From NCBI RefSeq assembly GCF_036997615.1, contig NZ_JAWLQA010000007.1: 64,000 bases of DNA, one strand, 5' to 3'. How positions within the stretch are numbered: the stretch's first letter is position 1; the number at the start of each line of letters is the position of its first letter. The translations under genes and the position numbers were made by a program. Positions 1 to 8,060 of the stretch are shown in pieces. The notes beneath the pieces were generated by a model, which was not told the DNA's origin, ran no database searches, and saw only the letters and a list, made by a program, of their open reading frames with translations. This DNA comes from Brachyspira sp949287565 (lineage in GTDB: Bacteria; Spirochaetota; Brachyspiria; Brachyspirales; Brachyspiraceae).

Positions 1-453
1 ATTATCGCCTTTGTTTAAAGAGGTTTATGAATTATGAAAAAGTTAATATTTATTTTATTTTTATTTAGTCTGTATTTATACAGTCAAACTGCTGATAAGA
101 ATAAAAGTACAGTTTCTGAAAAATTAATAGATTATGTTAATGAAGGTAATGTTAAAGAAGCTGAGAATATTCTTAAACAACATAATGATTATGTGAATAA
201 TCGTAATCATGAGGGATTTACATTGTTATCGCTTGCGGTTATACGTAATAATATAGAAATGGCTGAGCTTCTTTTGAAATATAAAGCAGATGTTAATGCT
301 AATGTAGATCTTGGAGATAGCGTATTAATAGGTGCAGTTGATAATAAAAATATGGAAATGGTTAAACTACTTTTAAGTTATGGTGCTGATATTGATTATC
401 AGGGATTTAGAGGAAGGACAGCATTATTTTCCTCTTTAAACAAAGGCGATAAT
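1..453. repeat. 23-bp perfect inverted repeat, arms 1-23 and 431-453
   Basis: Bases 1-23 are the exact reverse complement of bases 431-453. The left arm contains the Shine-Dalgarno-like AAAGAGG of the ankyrin gene starting at 34. The right arm lies inside the same gene, at codons for SSLNKGDN. The repeat runs to the first base of the window, so the left arm may be longer. I infer either an mRNA structure that can hide the ribosome-binding site, an invertible segment, a piece of a diverging paralogue, or an assembly artefact at a contig edge. Confidence 0.9.
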
Positions 454-1137
454 GGTAAAGAAAATATTGAAATGGTAAAACTCTTAATAAAAAATAAAGC
501 AGATGTTAATATAGCTTATGATGGAGATTATGGAAATGAAGAAACACCTTTAATGTATGCTGCTATGAAAGGCTATAAAGAAACTGTAAAAATATTAATT
601 GAAAATAAAGCTGATATAAATAAAAGAAATATTTATAATGCAAATGCTTTGATTTATGCTTATACTTATGGACATGAGGATATAGCGACTATTTTACTTC
701 AAAATAGTTCTGATTCCTTGGATAAAAGTTTGAAAGTTTGTAATCTTAATAAAGAAACTTTGCTTAGTTATGATGTTCCATTAATAACTGCTGCACACTA
801 TTCTACTAATGAAGTTTTTTTACAAAAGCTTATTGATAATGGTGCAAATGTAAATTATAAAAATTATGATGAAAAAACCGCATTGATAGAAGCAGCTGAT
901 TATAATAATATTAATGCTGTGAAAGTGCTTATTAAAAATAATGCTGATCTTAATGTTCAAAATAAACAGGGCAAAACTGCATTAATGTGGGCTTGTCATA
1001 GCGGAAATTTAGAAATGACAAAAATGCTTTTAGATGCTGGTGCTGATAAAAGTATAAAAAGAGGTAATTATGATGCATTGTATTATGCTAGAGAATATGG
1101 AAAAAATGAAGAGATAATAAAACTTCTTACACAATAA
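34..1137 (+). CDS. Secreted ankyrin-repeat protein
   Basis: The 367-residue protein opens with a hydrophobic signal peptide (about residues 1-18, ending LYSQ), so export to the periplasm or outer surface is likely. From about residue 30 to the end it consists of ankyrin repeats: helix pairs of the type 'TPLMYAAMKGYKETVKILI' followed by 'NKADIN', repeated about eight or nine times. Ankyrin repeats mediate protein-protein contacts; the partner is unknown. The ATG at 34 is preceded by AAAGAGG at 17-23. Part of that ribosome-binding region is perfectly complementary to codons inside the gene (431-453), which is odd. Two further ankyrin genes occur in the window. No enzymatic domain is visible. 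Confidence 0.85.
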   Translation: MKKLIFILFLFSLYLYSQTADKNKSTVSEKLIDYVNEGNVKEAENILKQHNDYVNNRNHEGFTLLSLAVIRNNIEMAELLLKYKADVNANVDLGDSVLIGAVDNKNMEMVKLLLSYGADIDYQGFRGRTALFSSLNKGDNGKENIEMVKLLIKNKADVNIAYDGDYGNEETPLMYAAMKGYKETVKILIENKADINKRNIYNANALIYAYTYGHEDIATILLQNSSDSLDKSLKVCNLNKETLLSYDVPLITAAHYSTNEVFLQKLIDNGANVNYKNYDEKTALIEAADYNNINAVKVLIKNNADLNVQNKQGKTALMWACHSGNLEMTKMLLDAGADKSIKRGNYDALYYAREYGKNEEIIKLLTQ

Positions 1138-1151
1138 TAATACTGATTATT

Positions 1152-1925
1152 TTAATCTTTATATAAAAATTTACTCCAATCTATTAAATCATAATTTTTA
1201 TATACTCTTTTTATTTCATCTCTTGCTTCCATTAAAGCAAAGCCTAATAAATTTTCTCCTTTCCAGCAAAAAGGATTTTCTATATTCTCATCATCATATT
1301 TCATTTTTATTCCCCATACTTTATCATAGGGACTTGCCTCAACTAATACTTTATTTTTTGTACTTAATAAAAAATTTCTTAAATCAGCGTTTTGTGAGAA
1401 TTTATAATAATTGCCTGTAAATACTATTTTGTATTTCATTTTATCCCACAATTCATCATTGAAATTCTTAACTTTTCTTCCAAGTTCCTTTATAGCTTTC
1501 GGCTGATTAGCATTCAAAATTTCATTAGCAATATCTTTATCATCAAATAATAATGCCTTATTATACATCATATATTTTTCCATACAATTAAATACCAAAT
1601 CATTTTCTTTAAAATCTTTAATATACCATTGACTCAATGATGATTTAGTAACTTCTTTTTTATCATTGGTATGCCCGTAGAAAAATAAAAAGTCAATTTT
1701 CTTTCCAGTATTAAAATCTTTCCTAAGTTTCTCTAAAGAATATTTTTGCTCTCCTACCCCATTCATTAAATTATTATCATAAAAACCTTTAAATATTATA
1801 GGCTCTTCAAAAAGTTTTTTATACTCTTCTTTGTCATCATTTGAAAGTTTATTAAAATAATTACTGAAAACTTTATTATAAGAAGTACTATTTACAAACC
1901 ATATAGGAGGTATTATATTTTGCAT
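1152..1925 (-). CDS. NADAR-family protein (DUF1768, RibA/YbiA-like)
   Basis: The 257-residue protein carries the family core: 'FFYGHT' near residue 84, 'SQWY' near 99, 'NCMEKYMMYNKALLF' near 113-127, 'LGRKVKNFNDELW' near 148-160, and 'LLSTKNKVLVEASPYDKVWGIKM' as the catalytic-side segment. The C-terminal 'WKGENLLGFALMEARDEI' closes the fold. NADAR proteins act on ADP-ribose or riboflavin intermediates, and some remove ADP-ribose from guanine in DNA as antitoxins to DarT. The start has AAGGA about seven bases upstream. No DarT-like gene lies beside it: the neighbours are an ankyrin gene and a divergent alcohol dehydrogenase. Family membership is firm; the substrate is not known. Confidence 0.85.
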   Translation of the reverse strand: MQNIIPPIWFVNSTSYNKVFSNYFNKLSNDDKEEYKKLFEEPIIFKGFYDNNLMNGVGEQKYSLEKLRKDFNTGKKIDFLFFYGHTNDKKEVTKSSLSQWYIKDFKENDLVFNCMEKYMMYNKALLFDDKDIANEILNANQPKAIKELGRKVKNFNDELWDKMKYKIVFTGNYYKFSQNADLRNFLLSTKNKVLVEASPYDKVWGIKMKYDDENIENPFCWKGENLLGFALMEARDEIKRVYKNYDLIDWSKFLYKD

Positions 1926-1934
1926 AAAAAATCC

Positions 1935-1962
1935 TTGTAAAAGTTTTGTAAAAGTATATAAT
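1935..1962 (+). promoter_or_regulatory. Promoter of the alcohol dehydrogenase gene
   Basis: TTGTAA at 1935-1940 and TATAAT at 1957-1962 are separated by 16 bases, the spacing seen repeatedly in this window. It lies 42 bases upstream of the ATG at 2005. Confidence 0.55.
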
Positions 1963-2004
1963 TATATTATTTGAATATCAACTATTATAAATTAGGAAAT
2001 AAAT

Positions 2005-3045
2005 ATGAAAGGCTTAGTATATTTAGGAAATAATAAAATAGAATTAAAAGAAATAGAAAATCCAAAAATTATAGATAATAAAGATATAATAGTAAAAGTT
2101 ACATTATCTAGTATATGCACAAGTGATTTTCATATAATAAACGGAGCAGTACCAAGAGCAAAAGAAAATATTGTGCTTGGACATGAATTCGTAGGTGAAA
2201 TTATAGAAACAGGAAGCGAAGTCAAGAAATTAAAAAAAGGCGATAGAGTATCAGGAAACTGCATCACTTTCTGCGGAGAATGTTATTATTGTAAAAACGG
2301 ATTTATTAATAATTGTGAAAAAGGCGGTTGGGAAATAGGATGCCGTATAAATGGATGTCAGGCAGAATATATAAGAGTACCTTATGCAGATATGTCATTA
2401 AATATACTTCCAGAAAATGTAACTTATGATAATGCATTATTTGTAGGGGATATTTTGGCAAGCGGATATTTCGGTGCTGAGCTTTGTGAAATAAAAAACG
2501 ATGATACTGTTACTGTTATAGGTTCAGGACCTGTTGGACTTTGTGCTATGATGAGTGCAAAAGTTTTCGGAGCTAAAAAAATAATAGCTATTGATATAAA
2601 TGAAGATAGATTAAATATTGCAAAAGAAAATAAATTAGCTGACTTTTTTATAAATCCTAATAAAGTTGATAATATAGAAGAATACATAAAAGATATAAAT
2701 AAAGGCAGACTTTCTGACGGCACTATAGAAGCAGCAGGCGGAGAAAATACATTTGAATTAGCTTGGAAGATAGCAAGACCTAATTCTGTAGTAGCATTGG
2801 TTGCAATGTATGAAAAACCTCAAATTCTTCCGCTTAATATTATGTACGGAAAAAATTTAATATTTAAAACAGGCGGAGTCGATGCTGTTCATAGTGATAG
2901 AATTCTTAAATTGATATCCGAAGGAAAATTAAACACTGATTTTCTTATCACTCATAGGGTAAAATTAGATGATATATTAAAAGGTTATGAAATATTTGAC
3001 AAGAAACAGGATAATTGTATAAAAGTTGCTGTAGAATACAATTAA
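2005..3045 (+). CDS. Zinc-dependent medium-chain alcohol dehydrogenase
   Basis: This is a complete 346-residue MDR-family NAD(P)-dependent dehydrogenase. Catalytic zinc ligands are Cys38 ('CTSDFH') and His60-Glu61 ('LGHEFVGE'). The structural zinc lobe has Cys90, Cys93, Cys96 and Cys104. The Rossmann motif 'GSGPVGLCAM' follows near residue 170, with 'AIDINEDRL' as the acidic end of beta-2. Such enzymes oxidise alcohols or polyols in the cytoplasm; the substrate cannot be read from sequence. The start has AGGA at the usual distance. It stands alone between the divergent NADAR gene and the CNB array, whose first promoter follows about 30 bases after the stop. Confidence 0.9.
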   Translation: MKGLVYLGNNKIELKEIENPKIIDNKDIIVKVTLSSICTSDFHIINGAVPRAKENIVLGHEFVGEIIETGSEVKKLKKGDRVSGNCITFCGECYYCKNGFINNCEKGGWEIGCRINGCQAEYIRVPYADMSLNILPENVTYDNALFVGDILASGYFGAELCEIKNDDTVTVIGSGPVGLCAMMSAKVFGAKKIIAIDINEDRLNIAKENKLADFFINPNKVDNIEEYIKDINKGRLSDGTIEAAGGENTFELAWKIARPNSVVALVAMYEKPQILPLNIMYGKNLIFKTGGVDAVHSDRILKLISEGKLNTDFLITHRVKLDDILKGYEIFDKKQDNCIKVAVEYN

Positions 3046-3072
3046 TATTATGTAATAAAAAAGATTTTATTA

Positions 3073-3100
3073 TTGTTATATAAAAATTATATAGTATAAT
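3073..3100 (+). promoter_or_regulatory. Promoter of array gene 1
   Basis: TTGTTA (3073-3078), a 16-base spacer and TATAAT (3095-3100), 28 bases before the ATG at 3129. It is the most degenerate -35 of the five promoters in the array. Confidence 0.65.
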
Positions 3101-3128
3101 ATATATTATCAAAATTTAGGGTATTATT

Positions 3129-4313
3129 ATGATTGACTTTAATGTAGTTGAATTTAAAAAAGATTCTGCAATATTTGTTGCAGGCGAAAATGCAAGAGAA
3201 GTATTTTATATAATAAAAGAAGGTATCGTAATAGATAAAAATTATGTTGTAGAAAATACAAATTTTGAATTCACTTCAGGAGATATAATAGGCATTGTCC
3301 CTGCCATACTTTCAGAACCTTATTATTCAACTGCAATTGCTGTAACAGATGTGCAATTAGTAGAAATACATGCTAAAGATATATATAATATAGAAGATAC
3401 AAAAATAATAGAAAAAATATATAAGTATTTAATAAAATTTATGGAAATATGGTTGGGTAAATATTTTTATAAATTATCAGAATCTTTAAATATAGGAAGC
3501 TATAAAGAAAATGATGCACTTGAAATAGCAAATATTTATAATGATAATGGATATAAATCAGCCGCTCTTTATATGTACAAAAAAATCATAGAAATGTTCC
3601 CTAATGAAGATCATACAGTAATAAACGAAAAAATAAATGAAATAGAAAGCAATTATAAAATAAAAACTCCATTGGAAATAAGTTCTAATTTACAAAAATA
3701 TAAAAAAGGTACATGTATATTTTCAGAATTAGAAAATAATACAGATCTATATGTAATAAGAGATGGAAAAGTTGGAGTGTATAGTGTATTCGATGGAAAA
3801 ATTATTACTAGGATAATATTTAAAAGCGGAAACATCATAGGTTATAAGCCTATACTTGGAAATAAATTATTACTTACAACATGCATAGTATTAGAAGATA
3901 CAATATTACAGGTTGTAAACAAAGAAGATTTTTTAAGATTAGCTTCTAATAATACAAAACTTCAATATCATCTTGTAAATATAATGGCAAGAAGAACATA
4001 CAATACAATAATAAAAAGCTATAGCATAACAATAAAGAACCCTATTGGAAAATTTTATAGCATGGTATATTCATTTGTAAAAACAGAATTATTATTTGAT
4101 AAAAATATTGATTTTATAGAACTGCCCTACACTCTTCATGATATATGCACTATGGTTGGTATAGAAAATATTGATTATATAAAATCTGAAATGAATAAAA
4201 TTAAAGTAATATTATTCTCCGGTAATGAAAAAATAATAATACCAAATATACAAAATTTCTTTAAAGAGTATGAAATGTACAGAAAAAGAAATTCAACTCC
4301 AAATATATCTTAA
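3129..4313 (+). CDS. Double CNB-like domain protein, array gene 1
   Basis: The first of seven tandem paralogues (394 residues). By eye: an N-terminal cyclic-nucleotide-binding-like beta-roll (residues 1-100), a helix with 'MEIWLGKYF', a TPR-like hairpin (about 125-165, 'ANIYNDNGYKSAALYMYKKI'), a second CNB-like roll (about 180-285) and a Crp-like C-terminal region (about 300-385, 'YTLHDICTMVGIE'). The phosphate-binding cassette is degenerate: 'GDIIGIVPAILSEPYYST' lacks the arginine that holds the cyclic phosphate in Crp. The recognition helix is also not Crp-like. It is probably a cytoplasmic regulator or scaffold; ligand and target are unknown. It is the most divergent copy at the N-terminus and has its own promoter. 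Confidence 0.85.
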   Translation: MIDFNVVEFKKDSAIFVAGENAREVFYIIKEGIVIDKNYVVENTNFEFTSGDIIGIVPAILSEPYYSTAIAVTDVQLVEIHAKDIYNIEDTKIIEKIYKYLIKFMEIWLGKYFYKLSESLNIGSYKENDALEIANIYNDNGYKSAALYMYKKIIEMFPNEDHTVINEKINEIESNYKIKTPLEISSNLQKYKKGTCIFSELENNTDLYVIRDGKVGVYSVFDGKIITRIIFKSGNIIGYKPILGNKLLLTTCIVLEDTILQVVNKEDFLRLASNNTKLQYHLVNIMARRTYNTIIKSYSITIKNPIGKFYSMVYSFVKTELLFDKNIDFIELPYTLHDICTMVGIENIDYIKSEMNKIKVILFSGNEKIIIPNIQNFFKEYEMYRKRNSTPNIS

Positions 4314-4352
4314 TAATTTTACAATTGATTATAGTTTTTAATAATAATTATA

Positions 4353-4380
4353 TTGACATAACTTCATTTTATAATATAAT
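4353..4380 (+). promoter_or_regulatory. Promoter of array gene 2, overlapping its ATG
   Basis: TTGACA (4353-4358), 16 bases, TATAAT (4375-4380). The last two bases of the -10 box are the first two of the only nearby in-frame ATG (4379-4381). A transcript from here would start near 4387 and lack that ATG. Confidence 0.65.
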
Positions 4381-5566
4381 GAACGGCTGTGATTTTTTAA
4401 TTATAAAATATGATATTATTAAATTTAATAAAAATGATATAATTATTAAATCTGTAGAACAACCGTCAGAATATTTTTATATATTAATGAGCGGTAAAGC
4501 TGTATCATATTATGAATTTTATAAAGAATATAAAAATGAAAATAAGAAAGGAAGTATATTCGGATTAATATCAGCTATCATAAAAGAACCATATTTTTCA
4601 ACTATAGAAGCCACAGAAGATTCAGAACTTATAAAAATCAAGATTGACGGTATAATCAATATAAAAGATGAAAATCTGCTTACAAAAATATATAATTATC
4701 TATACTTCATTTTAGAAACTTGGCTTAGTAAATATTATACAATATTAGCTGTAAATAAAGTAGATTTATATAATAAAGATGATATTGTAACTATGGCAAA
4801 TATTTACAAGGACAATGGATATATAGATGCTAGTTACAAATTATGCTCAAAATATGTAAAACTTTTTCCTGAAGATGAAGATGTAACTAAAATTAAAAAG
4901 TTTATGGAAGAAATGGAGAATATAAAATATACTAAAGAAATAGAGCATATAGAAAAAGACACATACAAATTTCCAAAAGGGTATTGTATATATCCAGAAA
5001 TATATTCAAGCGATCATATATATGTAATAAAATCAGGTAAAGTTGGAATATATAGTATAGTTAATTCTAAACAGATAATTAGAAATATTTACACAGAGGG
5101 ATATATAATAAATGGTTATAACCCTACACTGGAATATAAACCATTGTTAACAACTGCTATAGTTCTAGAAGACTCTGTAATTGATATAATAAGCAAAGAA
5201 CAGTTAATAGAAATGATTTATAATGATAAATTATTAAGAATTAATTTTATAAAAATGATATCCATAAAAGTAAATAATGCTGTTCTAAAACTAAAGGCAA
5301 TTAAAAAAGATCAATTAAATACTAAATTAATAATTATTATATATTCTATGATAAAAATGCATACTTTATATCATAAAGACACTATGAAATTAACATTACT
5401 TTATAATATAAAAGATATAAAAAATATGCTTAATATAGATACTGATAATAAAAAGATTTATGCAGAATTGAAAAATATTAAATATGTAGAATTAGACAAA
5501 AGTCATAATATTACAGTAACAAATATAGAAAATTACTTTAAAGAATACAAAAATTATATAATATAA
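4379..5566 (+). CDS. Double CNB-like domain protein, array gene 2
   Basis: The reading frame is open from a TTG at 4325, but the ATG at 4379 fits the paralogues better and gives 395 residues. Architecture follows the array: CNB-like roll, 'ETWLSKYYTILAVNKVDLYN' linker, TPR-like hairpin ('ANIYKDNGYIDASYKL'), second CNB-like roll ('VIKSGKVGIYSIV'), and a C-terminal region ending 'YFKEYKNYII'. Aligned by eye to gene 3, its natural first residue falls on an ATT codon at 4400, downstream of the predicted transcript start. The start is therefore uncertain: readthrough from gene 1 using ATG 4379, or a non-canonical ATT start. No clear Shine-Dalgarno sequence is present. Confidence 0.8.
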   Translation: MNGCDFLIIKYDIIKFNKNDIIIKSVEQPSEYFYILMSGKAVSYYEFYKEYKNENKKGSIFGLISAIIKEPYFSTIEATEDSELIKIKIDGIINIKDENLLTKIYNYLYFILETWLSKYYTILAVNKVDLYNKDDIVTMANIYKDNGYIDASYKLCSKYVKLFPEDEDVTKIKKFMEEMENIKYTKEIEHIEKDTYKFPKGYCIYPEIYSSDHIYVIKSGKVGIYSIVNSKQIIRNIYTEGYIINGYNPTLEYKPLLTTAIVLEDSVIDIISKEQLIEMIYNDKLLRINFIKMISIKVNNAVLKLKAIKKDQLNTKLIIIIYSMIKMHTLYHKDTMKLTLLYNIKDIKNMLNIDTDNKKIYAELKNIKYVELDKSHNITVTNIENYFKEYKNYII

Positions 5567-5576
5567 CCTTTTATTG

Positions 5577-5604
5577 TTGACATAATTTTTCTAAGTATTA
5601 TAAT
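5577..5604 (+). promoter_or_regulatory. Promoter of array gene 3
   Basis: TTGACA (5577-5582), 16-base spacer beginning TAATTT, TATAAT (5599-5604); 33 bases before the ATG at 5638. Confidence 0.75.
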
Positions 5605-5637
5605 TTTTAAATAAATAATATTAAAGAATATATATTT

Positions 5638-6792
5638 ATGAAAAAATACAGATTAGTTAAATATAAAAAAGGTGATATTATATTAAAAGATTCCCAAATT
5701 TCTAAAGACTGCTTTTATATAATTACAAAAGGAAGTATAAAGTCCTATAATAATTTTTACAATCATACATATAAAATGGGTAATATCATAGGTTTAATAG
5801 CATCTATAGCAAAAGAACCATATTACTCTACTGTAGAGGCTATAGAAGATACTGAATTATGGGAAATAAAAATAGAAAATATAAATAAAATTAATAATAA
5901 ACACTTAATAAATAAAATATCCAATTATTTATCATTTGTACTCGAAATTTGGCTTAGTAAATATTATAGTCTTATAATAAAAAATAAAATAGATCTATAC
6001 AATAAAGAAGATATACTGACTATGGCATCAATTTATAAAGATAATGGATTTATAGATGCAAGTTATAAATTATGCTTATCATATATTAATATGTTCAGTA
6101 ATGACTATCATGTTACTAATATTGATGATGTAAAACAATTTATTAAAGATTTAAATAAATCAAAAGAACCGGAACATATAGAAAATAATTCCTATAAAAT
6201 GTATAAAGGATATTGCATATATTCTGAATTAGAAGCTACTAATCAAATTTATTATATAATATCAGGAAGAGTTGGAATATACAATATAGCAGACTCTAAT
6301 TATATTACTAGAATGATATATCCTGCACATTTTGTTATTGATGATTATGCTCCTACACTTGAATATAAAACTCTATTTACAACAGCTATAGTTTTGGAAG
6401 ACTCCATTATAGAAATTCTAACTAAAGAAGAATTAATAAAAAAACTTCATGATAATGCCGAATTAAGATTTAGAATGATAAAAATGACTTCTATGAAAAT
6501 TATAAGTACAATATTAAAAATTAAATCCATAAATAAAACTGAATTGAAAGATAAATTGATAGTATTAATATATGCTATTTTAAAAATAGAAACTTTATTT
6601 TCTGAAAAAACACATATAAAACTATACTATAAAATAGAAGATATAAAAAATATGATGCATGATGATATAGATATTAATGATATACAGAATACTTTGAATA
6701 ATATGGAATATATAGAATTTGACTGTTTTAATAATATCATAGTTACAGATTCAGACAAATATTTTAAAGAATATGAAAGTTACACAAAATAG
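5638..6792 (+). CDS. Double CNB-like domain protein, array gene 3
   Basis: A 384-residue paralogue starting 'MKKYRLVKYKKGDIIL'. The first roll carries 'GNIIGLIASIAKEPYYST' and the second 'IISGRVGIYNIADSN'. The linker 'EIWLSKYYSLIIKNKIDLYN' and TPR-like 'ASIYKDNGFIDASYKLCLSYI' closely match genes 2, 4 and 5, marking these four as the most recently related copies. The C-terminal segment 'YYKIEDIKNMMHDDIDINDI' keeps the position of a Crp helix-turn-helix but not its recognition residues. Gene 4 follows after 43 bases without an obvious promoter, so 3 and 4 are probably co-transcribed. Confidence 0.85.
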   Translation: MKKYRLVKYKKGDIILKDSQISKDCFYIITKGSIKSYNNFYNHTYKMGNIIGLIASIAKEPYYSTVEAIEDTELWEIKIENINKINNKHLINKISNYLSFVLEIWLSKYYSLIIKNKIDLYNKEDILTMASIYKDNGFIDASYKLCLSYINMFSNDYHVTNIDDVKQFIKDLNKSKEPEHIENNSYKMYKGYCIYSELEATNQIYYIISGRVGIYNIADSNYITRMIYPAHFVIDDYAPTLEYKTLFTTAIVLEDSIIEILTKEELIKKLHDNAELRFRMIKMTSMKIISTILKIKSINKTELKDKLIVLIYAILKIETLFSEKTHIKLYYKIEDIKNMMHDDIDINDIQNTLNNMEYIEFDCFNNIIVTDSDKYFKEYESYTK

Positions 6793-6835
6793 CTTTAATA
6801 TAAATAATAAAAAATATTAAAATAAAAAACATACT

Positions 6836-7993
6836 ATGGAACAACAATATAATAAAATAACAATAAAAAAATCAACAATAATTTTTCAATATAAAGAACC
6901 AGCCAAGGATTATTTTTACATAATACTCAAAGGTAAAGTTACAGCCTATAATGTATTTTATGAAAATTATGATATACATTATAAAGAAGGAGATATTATA
7001 GGACTAATATCATCTATAATAAATGAACCTTATTATTCCACAATAGAAAGTACAGAAGATATAGAAGTATTAAAAATATATGTAAAAGATTTACCTAAAG
7101 TAGATAATTATAAACTTATAGATAAAATATCAAATTATTTGTCTTCAATATTTGAAACTTGGCTAAGTAAATATTATTCATTAATCACAAAAAATAAAGT
7201 TAATTTATATAATAAAGAAGATATATTTACAATGGCGAATATATATAAAAATAGAGGATTTACAGATGCAAGCTATAAAATATGTAACGGATGCCTCAAA
7301 TTATTTAAAGATGATATCCATATAAATGAAGCCAAAAAACTAATCATAAATACAAGACCAATAGAAAAACCAATACGTATAGAAGAAAATGTTTATAGTG
7401 TGAAAAAAGGATATTGCTTATATTCAGAAATAGAACCCAGCAATTACATATATATAATAAGATCCGGAAAAGTAGGTATTTATAGTGTAATAGACTCTAA
7501 GGCCGTAGTAAGATCAATTTACTCATCTAATTATATAATAAATTATTACAAACCTGTTTTAGACTATAAACCTCTTTTGACAACTGCTATAGTATTGGAA
7601 GATTCTGTAATAGAGATTATACAAAAAGATCTTATAGAAAATATCATAAATAAAGATAATAAATTTATTAATAATTACATAAAAGCTACAGCATCAAAAA
7701 TTAATAATACAATATTAAAAATTAAAGCATTGTCTGCAAAAGAATTAAATGAAAAATTAATAATACTAATATATTCATTTATCAAGATGGAAACTCTATT
7801 TGAAAAAAATAAATATATAAGATTATACTATTCTATAGATGATATAAAAAATATTTTAAATATAGATACTCCAAATAATGAAATATTCCAAATTTTAGAA
7901 CAAATTAAACATATAAGAATAGATAAATCAGAGAATATTACGATAAATAATTATGAAAATTTTTTTAGAGAATATAAAAATTACATAATATAA
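6836..7993 (+). CDS. Double CNB-like domain protein, array gene 4
   Basis: A 385-residue paralogue. First roll: 'GDIIGLISSIINEPYYST'. Linker: 'ETWLSKYYSLITKNKVNLYN'. Second roll: 'IIRSGKVGIYSVIDSK', followed by 'DYKPLLTTAIVLEDSVIEII', a stretch shared with gene 2. The C-terminus ends 'FFREYKNYII', almost the ending of gene 2. Unlike its neighbours it has no TTGACA/TATAAT pair upstream and no Shine-Dalgarno sequence, so expression probably depends on the gene 3 promoter. Function unknown beyond the fold assignment. Confidence 0.85.
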   Translation: MEQQYNKITIKKSTIIFQYKEPAKDYFYIILKGKVTAYNVFYENYDIHYKEGDIIGLISSIINEPYYSTIESTEDIEVLKIYVKDLPKVDNYKLIDKISNYLSSIFETWLSKYYSLITKNKVNLYNKEDIFTMANIYKNRGFTDASYKICNGCLKLFKDDIHINEAKKLIINTRPIEKPIRIEENVYSVKKGYCLYSEIEPSNYIYIIRSGKVGIYSVIDSKAVVRSIYSSNYIINYYKPVLDYKPLLTTAIVLEDSVIEIIQKDLIENIINKDNKFINNYIKATASKINNTILKIKALSAKELNEKLIILIYSFIKMETLFEKNKYIRLYYSIDDIKNILNIDTPNNEIFQILEQIKHIRIDKSENITINNYENFFREYKNYII

Positions 7994-8004
7994 TTATTTT
8001 TTAG

Positions 8005-8032
8005 TTGACATAATTATCTTATATAGTATAAT
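8005..8032 (+). promoter_or_regulatory. Promoter of array gene 5
   Basis: TTGACA (8005-8010), 16 bases, TATAAT (8027-8032), then 28 bases to the ATG at 8061. The -35 region matches those of genes 2 and 3, including the following TAA. Confidence 0.8.
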
Positions 8033-8060
8033 GCAGGCATTAATAGTGTTAGATTAGTGT

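Noticed and set aside
4325..4378. TTG start 18 codons upstream of the ATG in array gene 2
   Set aside because: The added residues have no counterpart in the six paralogues and contain the promoter.
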